This document shows, one piece after another, positions 57,754 through 64,000 of a stretch of DNA of 64,000 bases (positions within the stretch are counted from its first letter, which is position 1; each line of letters starts with the position of its first letter). This stretch comes from Paracoccaceae bacterium (GTDB lineage Bacteria > Pseudomonadota > Alphaproteobacteria > Rhodobacterales > Rhodobacteraceae). The stretch lies in NCBI GenBank assembly GCA_024236495.1, contig JACKKJ010000001.1:434001-498000 (forward strand), read 5' to 3'. The position numbers and the translations under genes were made by a program. The notes under the pieces were generated by a model. The model saw only the letters and a list, made by a program, of their open reading frames with translations, was not told the origin of the DNA and did not search any database.

Positions 57754-59118
57754 TCAGGCGCCTTCGGCCAGGATCGCGGCAGTGACGATGGCAAGCGCGC
57801 GGTCAAGATCCCCGGCCGCGATAGTCAGCGGCGGTGACAATGTCAGCACGCATCCCGCGCTGATCTTGAAGCTGAGCCCCGCCTCGAGACAACGGTAGTA
57901 GATCCGTTCCGCCGCGGCCTTGCCGGGTCTGCGCGTCTCCCGGTCCTCGACGATCTCGACCCCGAACATGAGGCCCCGGCCCCTGATCTCGCCAACGATC
58001 GGGCTGGCGCCGACCATGTCGCCCAGCCGGTCGATCGCGTGCCGCCCGAGCGTCGCCGCGCGGTCGACCAGCCCCTCCTCGCGGATCACTGCAAGCGTCT
58101 CCAGCGCGGCGCGCGCCGTCACCGGGTTCTTCTCGTGCGTGTAGTGGCCGATCGCGAAATCGCCGCAGACATCCAGATCCCGTCGAGCGATCACTGCCGC
58201 GACGGGCAGGATACCCCCACCCAGCGCCTTGCCGATCGTCACGATGTCGGGAACGATGTCATCGTGTTCGAATGCGAACATCCGGCCGGTCTTGCCAAGG
58301 CCCGTCGGAATCTCGTCCATGATCAGAAGCGCGCCGTGGCGCGTGCACGCCTCGCGCACCGCCTTCCAGAAGCCCGGCGGCGGCACCGTCGGCACCGCAC
58401 GCATCGGCTCCGCGATCACCGCGGCGACGTCGCCCTCGCGCTCAAGCACGAACTCGACCATCTTCGCGCAGGCAAGGCCGCAGCTTTCCGGCCCCTTGTG
58501 CCCATAGGCGCAGCGGTAGCAGTTGAAAGGCGCGACATGTTCCGCCCCGGGCAGCAGGGGCCCCGCGATATGGCTGCGAAACGTCGCCTCGCCGCCGACG
58601 CTCGACGCCCCGAACCCAGCGCCGTGGAAGGCATCCCAGAAGCTGACGGTCTTGAACCGCCCCGTTACGGCCCGCGCGATCCTCAGCGCCACCTCGTTCG
58701 CGTCCGAGCCCCCGGTGGTGAAAAGCACCTTGCCCAGATCGCCCGGGGCAAGCGCGCCAAGCGTCTCGGCCAGGTCCACGGAAACCGCATTGGTGAACCG
58801 GCGCGGCGAAAAGCTCAGATCATCCAGCTGCGCCTTGATCGCGGCGACCACGCGCGGATGGGCATAGCCGATATGGTGGACGGAATTGCCATGGAAATCC
58901 ATGTAGCGCCGCCCGGCGGTATCCTCGATCCATATGCCCTCGGCCTTCGCGATGGTCGAGACGCAGGGCGAAGACAAGGACTGGTGCAGGAAGGCCCCGG
59001 CATCGCGCGCCAGAAGTTCCCGCGTCGCCGCGTCGGGGTGGCGCGCCGCCCAGGCCCGGCGCGCTTCGGATGTGTTCGATTCGCCTTCGGTATGGGTGAT
59101 CACGTCCTGCCCCTTCAT
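57754..59118 (-). CDS. pbfA: (R)-1-hydroxy-2-aminoethylphosphonate ammonia-lyase (PbfA-type class III aminotransferase fold)
   Basis: A 454-residue PLP enzyme of the class III aminotransferase fold: DLGKVLFTTGGSDANEVALR, VIAEPMRAVPTVPPPGFWKA, LLIMDEIPTGLGKTGRMFAF and the PLP lysine in IVTIGKALGGGILPVAAVIA. The N-terminus THTEGESNTSEARRAWAARH and IWIEDTAGRRYMDFHGNSVH match the PbfA group as I recall it, lyases that turn 1-hydroxy-2-aminoethylphosphonate into phosphonoacetaldehyde and ammonia. The position among phn genes agrees. An alternative GTG start at 59103 has a good AAGGGGCAGGAC site. Confidence 0.85.
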   Translation of the reverse strand: MKGQDVITHTEGESNTSEARRAWAARHPDAATRELLARDAGAFLHQSLSSPCVSTIAKAEGIWIEDTAGRRYMDFHGNSVHHIGYAHPRVVAAIKAQLDDLSFSPRRFTNAVSVDLAETLGALAPGDLGKVLFTTGGSDANEVALRIARAVTGRFKTVSFWDAFHGAGFGASSVGGEATFRSHIAGPLLPGAEHVAPFNCYRCAYGHKGPESCGLACAKMVEFVLEREGDVAAVIAEPMRAVPTVPPPGFWKAVREACTRHGALLIMDEIPTGLGKTGRMFAFEHDDIVPDIVTIGKALGGGILPVAAVIARRDLDVCGDFAIGHYTHEKNPVTARAALETLAVIREEGLVDRAATLGRHAIDRLGDMVGASPIVGEIRGRGLMFGVEIVEDRETRRPGKAAAERIYYRCLEAGLSFKISAGCVLTLSPPLTIAAGDLDRALAIVTAAILAEGA

Positions 59119-59164
59119 CTTGCCCCAAATACCTCCGCCGGAGGCTCCCGCCCCCGCCTCAGGC

Positions 59165-60613
59165 TCAACGTGGCCAGGGCAGCGAATAGGTCTTCACATT
59201 GGTGAAGAACTTCATCGCCTCTGTGACGCCTTCCTTGACGCCATTGCCGCTGTCCTTGATGCCGCCAAAGGGCGAGGTCTCGATCCGGTAGCCGGGCTGT
59301 TCCCAGATGTTCACCGTGCCGACGTTCAGCCCCTCGATATAGGCCTGCATCCGGCGGAAGTCGTTGGTGCAGACGCCCGACGACAGGCCGAATTCGGTGG
59401 AGTTCGAGATGCGCATGACCTCTTCGTCATTGTCCGGCACGCGGACAATCGGAATGACCGGGCCGAAGGTTTCCTCCATCACCAGCTCGCTGTCATGGGG
59501 AACGTGATCCACCACGATCGGCGGCAAGAGCGCGCCCTTGCGGCCGGGATCGTAAAGCACCTTTGCGCCCTGATCGGCGGCCATGTAGACCCGCTTCTCG
59601 AAAAGCTCGGCGGCTTTGGAATGGATCACGCAGCCCAGTTCGGTCGCGGGGTCCATCGGATCGCCGAACCTGATCTTCTTCGCCTTCTCCAGCACCAGCG
59701 GCACGAATTTGTCCGCCACGCTTTCCTGCACGAGGATGCGCTTGACCGCCGTGCAGCGCTGGCCGGAATTGCCGGTCGCCCCCGCCACCGCAATCGTCGC
59801 CGCCTTGTCGAGGTCCGCGTCATCCAGGTCGTTGAGCACAATCAGGGGATCGTTCCCGCCAAGCTCCAGCGCCTGCCGCTTGTAGACCGCCTTCGCGGCA
59901 ATCATCTTGCCCACCGGCACCCCGCCGGTGAAGGTGATGATGTCGATATTGGGATTGGTGATCATCTCGTCGCCGATGTCCTGCGGCAGACCGGTCACCA
60001 CCTGGAACATTTCAGGCGGCAATCCGGCCTCATAGAGGATATCGGCAAGGGTCAGTGCCGTGAGCGGCGTCAGTTCCGTCGGCTTGCAGACCATGCAGTT
60101 GTTTGTGGCAATCGAGGGCGCGATCTTGTGGCTGACCATGTTCAGGGGATGGTTGAAAGGCGTGATCGCCGAAATCGCCCGGACCGGCTCGCGCTTGGTG
60201 TAGATCTTGCGGTCCTTGCCGTTGTGCGTCAGATCGCAGGAGAAGATCTGCCCGTCGTCCTGCAGGGCCTGGGCCGCGGCGAAGGTATAGACATCCTGCG
60301 CGCGCTTCGTCTCATAGACCGCATGTTGCCAGCAGATGCCCAGTTCCAGCACCAGCCATCTGGCCAGATAGTCCCGCCGCTCGCCGATGATCTCGCCCGC
60401 GCGCTTCAGGATCTGGCTGCGCTCGTAGCGCGTCAGTTTCGAACGGTAGTTCGCCGCGATCTCGAAGGCGCGGCGGGCATGTTCCGCCGTGCCCGCCGGA
60501 ACGGTTCCCACCACCTCGCCGGTGTAGGGATAGCGGACCTCGATCACCTTGTCGGTGAAGACCGTCTGCCCCCCGATCCGCATGCCTTCGTGCCGGACCT
60601 CGATCGTCGTCAT
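59165..60613 (-). CDS. phnY: phosphonoacetaldehyde dehydrogenase
   Basis: A 482-residue aldehyde dehydrogenase oxidising phosphonoacetaldehyde to phosphonoacetate with NAD+. It has [60 protein letters not shown], the nucleophile in [17 protein letters not shown] and the end [20 protein letters not shown]. The sequence closely resembles the characterised Sinorhizobium meliloti PhnY as I remember it. ATG 60613 has AAGGA seven bases upstream; ATG 60628 or TTG 60634, which overlaps the phnA stop, are alternatives. Confidence 0.93.
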   Translation of the reverse strand: MTTIEVRHEGMRIGGQTVFTDKVIEVRYPYTGEVVGTVPAGTAEHARRAFEIAANYRSKLTRYERSQILKRAGEIIGERRDYLARWLVLELGICWQHAVYETKRAQDVYTFAAAQALQDDGQIFSCDLTHNGKDRKIYTKREPVRAISAITPFNHPLNMVSHKIAPSIATNNCMVCKPTELTPLTALTLADILYEAGLPPEMFQVVTGLPQDIGDEMITNPNIDIITFTGGVPVGKMIAAKAVYKRQALELGGNDPLIVLNDLDDADLDKAATIAVAGATGNSGQRCTAVKRILVQESVADKFVPLVLEKAKKIRFGDPMDPATELGCVIHSKAAELFEKRVYMAADQGAKVLYDPGRKGALLPPIVVDHVPHDSELVMEETFGPVIPIVRVPDNDEEVMRISNSTEFGLSSGVCTNDFRRMQAYIEGLNVGTVNIWEQPGYRIETSPFGGIKDSGNGVKEGVTEAMKFFTNVKTYSLPWPR

Positions 60614-60630
60614 GTCCTGATCCTTCATGG

Positions 60631-61881
60631 TCAAAGCGCCGCCGCCGTGCAGGCATAGAGGAAGGCGTCGAAGTTGCGCAGCACTGGCGCGTTCGGCAGA
60701 TCGACCTTGCGGTTGACGATGAACGGCACCTCCTGCTCGGTCAAGCCGCCGTGGCTGCGCAGGGGCTCCTTCAGCGCGGCAAGGTCGTGGCGGTGGGCCG
60801 AGGTGCCGATGGTCATGTTCTCGCCCGAGATCATGACGATATCGCCGATCCGGTCGGCGGGCAGTTCGAACCGCGTCACCGCATCCTCGCGCGTCACGAC
60901 CAGCGTGATGCCATCCACGTCGCGCAGGCGGCGCATGATGTCATCCCGGTCCGCGCCCTGCGGAAGGTAGGCCGTCGCGAAGGACCCCAGCGCGCCGTGA
61001 TGGACGACATAGGGGTCGGTGATCGGAAGGATCACCCGCGCCGCGTCCTTGCCCAGCCAGGCATCCATCAGATCCTGCACATAGATCACCGCGGGCGTGC
61101 CGTCGGCGTTGTGCTTGGGCTTCATCCCGTGGTCCGCCGTCACCACGACGGCCGCGCCCAGCGCGTCAAGCTCGGCCAGGTAGCGGTCGAACATCGCGTA
61201 GAAGTCCTTGGCGCCCTTCTCGTCCGGGGCAAACTTGTGCTGGATGTAGTCGGTCGTCGACAGATACATCACGTCGGGCTTCCATTCCTTCAAAAGCTTC
61301 ACGCCCGCCGCGAAGACGAATTCGGACAGCTCCGCCGAATAGACCTCGGGCACCGGCATTCCAAGCCAGGCGCTGGCGTTGTCGATGCCATGATCGGCCT
61401 TGGTCGTGGTGCCCGACTTTTCCGACGAGAAGGCGATGGCGCGGTCCTCGTCGAACTGCAGCCCGGCACCCAGGAGCGCGCGCAACTTGTCCTTGGCGGT
61501 GACGACGGCGACGCGGGCGCCGGCATCGTAGAACTGCTTGAAGACCGTCGGCGCGCGCAGGAACCGCACGTCGTTCATCATCACTTCCTGCCCGGTCTCC
61601 GGCTCGTAAAGATAGTTGCCGCAGATGCCGTGAACGCTGGGCGGACGGCCCGTGGCGATGGAAAGGTTGTTGGGGTTGGTGAAGGACGGAATGACCGAAT
61701 GCGCCAGCCGGTCGGTCCCGGTCTCTCGCATCCGCTTCAGCGTGGGCATCAGCCCCTCGGCGATGGCCACGTCCAGGTATTCGGGTTCGCACCCATCCAG
61801 GCAGATCGCCACGGCGGGCACTTTCGGCCAGGGATAGACGCGGTCGTTCGCCGTCACGGGGGCGCGGTTGATCATGTTCAT
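60631..61881 (-). CDS. phnA: phosphonoacetate hydrolase
   Basis: A 416-residue alkaline-phosphatase-superfamily enzyme cleaving the C-P bond of phosphonoacetate to acetate and phosphate. Metal and nucleophile motifs: [13 protein letters not shown], the nucleophile Thr in [53 protein letters not shown] and [10 protein letters not shown]. The [20 protein letters not shown] stretch is characteristic. It is central in the operon between phnW and phnY. Confidence 0.95.
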   Translation of the reverse strand: MNMINRAPVTANDRVYPWPKVPAVAICLDGCEPEYLDVAIAEGLMPTLKRMRETGTDRLAHSVIPSFTNPNNLSIATGRPPSVHGICGNYLYEPETGQEVMMNDVRFLRAPTVFKQFYDAGARVAVVTAKDKLRALLGAGLQFDEDRAIAFSSEKSGTTTKADHGIDNASAWLGMPVPEVYSAELSEFVFAAGVKLLKEWKPDVMYLSTTDYIQHKFAPDEKGAKDFYAMFDRYLAELDALGAAVVVTADHGMKPKHNADGTPAVIYVQDLMDAWLGKDAARVILPITDPYVVHHGALGSFATAYLPQGADRDDIMRRLRDVDGITLVVTREDAVTRFELPADRIGDIVMISGENMTIGTSAHRHDLAALKEPLRSHGGLTEQEVPFIVNRKVDLPNAPVLRNFDAFLYACTAAAL

Positions 61882-61914
61882 CTGAATTCCTTCCGTCAGT
61901 ATCTTCGGACCGCC

Positions 61915-63102
61915 TCAGGCGGCAAGCTTGGCGCGTTCGGCGATGGCGGCTTCGGGCGGGGCGGCAGAGGTCACGCCCATCACTGCCAGGGCCTCCTTCG
62001 CGGCCTCGACCACCTTGCGCATCACATGTTCGTCCATCCGCCCGATGCAGCCGACGCGGAAGCTGTCCACCACCGTCAGCTTGCCGGGATAGATGATGAA
62101 ACCCCTGTCCTTCATCAGTTCATAGAAGCGCGAAAAGACAAAGTTCGGATCCGCGGGGCAGAAGAAGGTCACGATGATCGGTGACAGCCAGCGATCCTTC
62201 AAGAGCGTTTCGAAGCCAAGCCCGCGCATCCCCTCGACCATCACGTCGCGGTTGCGGATGTAGCGCGCGCCACGGGCCGGGACGCCGCCTTCCTGCGCAT
62301 GCAGGCGCAGCGCCTCGAGAAACGCCGCGACGACATGGGTGGGCGGGGTATAGCGCCACTGGCCGGTCTTTTCCATGTAGGCCCATTGCGCATGCAGATC
62401 GAGCGCGAGCGAATGGCAGTTACCCTTGCAGCCTTCAAGCTCGGTCCGGCGCGCGACGACGAAGCCGAAGCCCGGCACGCCCTCGATGCACTTGTTGGCC
62501 GAAGACACCATCGCCTCGTAGCGGATGCGATTCACGTCAAGGTCGATGGCCCCGAAGGCGGACATCGAGTCGATCAAGAGCTTGCGGCCCCGCGCATAGA
62601 CGGCCTCCGAAATCTCGGCCACCGGGTTCAGGATGCCCGACGAGGTTTCGCAGTGGATCGCGATGACATGAGTGATCGCCGGATCAGCGTCGAGGGCCGC
62701 GCCCACCTCGTCGCCCCGGGGGGGCATGTAGTCGCCCTTGTCGATCAGCGTGTAGGCGCGGCCAAGGTAGCGCATCGTTTCGGCAGCCCTCAGCCCGTAG
62801 GCCCCGTTCGCAAGCACCAGAACCTTGCCGTCGCGCGGCACGAAGGTGCCCAGCATCGCCTCGACCGAAAAAGACCCGGACCCTTGCATCGGCACGCAGA
62901 CGAAATCGCCGCCGCTGCCCCCGGCCAGCGCGACCAGCTGATCGCAAAGCGACTTGGTCATCGCCCGGAAATCGGCATCCCACGACCCCCAGTCCCTCAG
63001 CATCGCCTCCTTCGTCGAATAGGCGGTGGTCAGCGGACCCGGCGTCAGAAGATAGGGTTCACCCAGGCGGGGGGCGGGAAGCGGATCGGAGATAGCAGGC
63101 AT
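61915..63102 (-). CDS. phnW: 2-aminoethylphosphonate:pyruvate transaminase
   Basis: A 395-residue class V aminotransferase moving the amino group of 2-aminoethylphosphonate to pyruvate, yielding phosphonoacetaldehyde and alanine. It has [78 protein letters not shown] and the PLP lysine in [20 protein letters not shown]. The start is ATG 63102 ([16 protein letters not shown]), since upstream in-frame codons are AT-rich leader. First gene of the catabolic operon. Confidence 0.95.
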   Translation of the reverse strand: MPAISDPLPAPRLGEPYLLTPGPLTTAYSTKEAMLRDWGSWDADFRAMTKSLCDQLVALAGGSGGDFVCVPMQGSGSFSVEAMLGTFVPRDGKVLVLANGAYGLRAAETMRYLGRAYTLIDKGDYMPPRGDEVGAALDADPAITHVIAIHCETSSGILNPVAEISEAVYARGRKLLIDSMSAFGAIDLDVNRIRYEAMVSSANKCIEGVPGFGFVVARRTELEGCKGNCHSLALDLHAQWAYMEKTGQWRYTPPTHVVAAFLEALRLHAQEGGVPARGARYIRNRDVMVEGMRGLGFETLLKDRWLSPIIVTFFCPADPNFVFSRFYELMKDRGFIIYPGKLTVVDSFRVGCIGRMDEHVMRKVVEAAKEALAVMGVTSAAPPEAAIAERAKLAA

Positions 63103-63156
63103 CGGGGATTCCTGGATCGAGTTACGGCCTGCGCGGTATCTCTCACGCCATTTGAT

Positions 63157-63168
63157 ATATGTAAAATC
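63157..63168. promoter_or_regulatory. shared regulatory motif, copy in the phnW-LysR divergent region
   Basis: ATATGTAAAATC lies 55 bases upstream of the phnW ATG and 89 bases upstream of the LysR ATG in an AT-rich stretch (63150-63195). It is an 11-of-12 match to the copy at 57613-57624. The position suits a LysR activator binding site for both divergent genes. Confidence 0.5.
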
Positions 63169-63256
63169 GTTAATTTGTATTGTCATATAAGCTGGGCTTA
63201 CCGATACTCCGCCAACACCCGGGCGTCGGCCCGGCGCGGACCTGACGGAATCGACA

Positions 63257-64000
63257 ATGCGGTATGTTCAGCTTCGAGCTTTTCACTATGTCGCCATCAG
63301 CGGCGGCTTTTCCCGCGCGGCGGAAGAGCTGCACCTGACCCAGCCCGCGATTTCCGATCAGGTCCGCAAACTAGAGGAGGAATACGATGTCCTTCTCTTC
63401 AGCCGCAACAAGAAGCAGGTCGCGCTGACGCCGGCGGGCGACCGGCTGCTGGAGATCACGCGCAGGCTTTTCGACAACGAACAGCAGGCGCTGGAACTTC
63501 TGTCTGAATCGCGCGCTTTGCGGGCCGGAACGCTCAGGATCGTCGCGGACAGCGCCCACCACCTGACCCAGATCCTGACGCGGTTCCGCGAACGCTATCC
63601 GGGGGTGCGCATTTCAATGCGCGCCGGCAATACCGACACCGTGATCGAAAGCCTGCACCGCTACGAAGCCGACATCGGCGTCCTGGGCGAGATCCCGCAA
63701 AGCCGGGATTTCGAGTTCATCCGGCTGAATTCCACGCCGATCATCGCCTTCGTGGCGCGCGGCCATCCTTTGTCTTCGCAGCGTTCGGTATCGCTGGGCG
63801 AGCTGACCCGCCATCCGCTCGTGATGCGCGAAAGCGGATCGCGCACCCGCCAGAAGCTAGAGGCCGCGGCCCGGGCGCAGGGCCTTGCGCTTGAACCCGT
63901 GATCGAGGCCGAGGGACGGGAAGCCGTGCGCGAGATCGTCGCCTCGGGCGCGGGGGTCGGGTTCGTGTCCGCCGCCGAATTCGGAGCCGACCAGCGCCTT
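63257..64000 (+). CDS. LysR-family regulator of 2-aminoethylphosphonate catabolism (partial)
   Basis: The first 248 codons are visible; the gene runs off the right edge. N-terminal winged [63 protein letters not shown]. The effector domain starts [20 protein letters not shown] and includes [20 protein letters not shown]. It matches the LysR group that accompanies phnW-type clusters. Divergent from phnW, it is expected to activate the operon and repress itself, with an aminophosphonate-related inducer (inference). Confidence 0.92.
   Translation, partial: MRYVQLRAFHYVAISGGFSRAAEELHLTQPAISDQVRKLEEEYDVLLFSRNKKQVALTPAGDRLLEITRRLFDNEQQALELLSESRALRAGTLRIVADSAHHLTQILTRFRERYPGVRISMRAGNTDTVIESLHRYEADIGVLGEIPQSRDFEFIRLNSTPIIAFVARGHPLSSQRSVSLGELTRHPLVMRESGSRTRQKLEAAARAQGLALEPVIEAEGREAVREIVASGAGVGFVSAAEFGADQRL

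Overview
The window looks like a chromosome segment of an alphaproteobacterium of the Rhodobacterales (Rhodobacteraceae). This is an inference from the high GC content and strong G/C third-position bias, from family-typical proteins (DUF2842, DUF1194, SdhE, PhaR/PhaP phasin system, a MarR regulator, MNIO/bufferin cluster) and from locally dense, ATGA-overlapped gene packing. No rRNA, tRNA, CRISPR array, transposase or prophage gene was seen. Two short stretches (about 37.6-38.2 kb and 52.0-53.0 kb) are clearly poorer in GC than their surroundings and look acquired.

Layout. 0-10.4 kb: housekeeping genes hflK-hflC (cut by the left edge), gor, rpiA, a VOC protein, purA, a DUF2842 protein, a large low-complexity protein, thiamine diphosphokinase, an EamA exporter and a WYL regulator. 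10.4-17.7 kb: a decayed EamA gene, sdaA, a GST-like gene, secG, pyrG, and a run of poorly known small genes (periplasmic protein, small membrane protein, TerB-like, PhnD-like). 17.8-26.0 kb: one collinear block with a polar amino-acid ABC transporter (ATPase, binding protein, two permeases) followed by two glutamine-synthetase-like ligases, a class I amidotransferase and an FAD amine oxidase, which resembles a gamma-glutamylation (Puu-like) route for amines or polyamines. 26.1-31.3 kb: polyhydroxyalkanoate locus phaR, phaP, phaC, phaZ plus an alpha/beta hydrolase, with three exact CTGC-N3-GCAG PhaR-type operators. 31.4-36.5 kb: thrS, then a four-gene bufferin-type RiPP operon (DUF2282 precursor, DUF692 MNIO enzyme, DUF2063 partner, DoxX), then a cold-shock gene. 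36.5-42 kb: ArsC-like reductase, two tiny lipoproteins, an AT-rich membrane-protein gene with a 31-residue ORF behind thyX, a glyoxalase-like gene, tandem DUF1194 proteins, DUF1287. 41.7-52 kb: MarR regulator, sdhE, an XRE regulator, an aspartate-type aminotransferase, an SQR-like flavoprotein behind an ATTC-N8-GAAT repeat, a MATE exporter, ppk2, a GST, a methyltransferase and parE. 52-53.2 kb: an AT-rich membrane-protein gene and a palindrome-rich intergenic stretch. 53.2-64 kb: a complete 2-aminoethylphosphonate uptake and degradation cluster (fused ABC permease, ATPase, binding protein, pbfA, phnY, phnA, phnW) with a divergent LysR regulator cut by the right edge.

How the parts work together. 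The phosphonate cluster imports 2-aminoethylphosphonate (and probably its 1-hydroxy form), converts it by PhnW or PbfA to phosphonoacetaldehyde, by PhnY to phosphonoacetate and by PhnA to acetate and phosphate. The pha locus makes, coats, regulates and mobilises PHB. The bufferin operon should produce a secreted, cysteine-modified, metal-binding peptide. The clearest candidates for undescribed biology are the two AT-rich membrane-protein insertions, one of them paired with a proline-rich micro-ORF.
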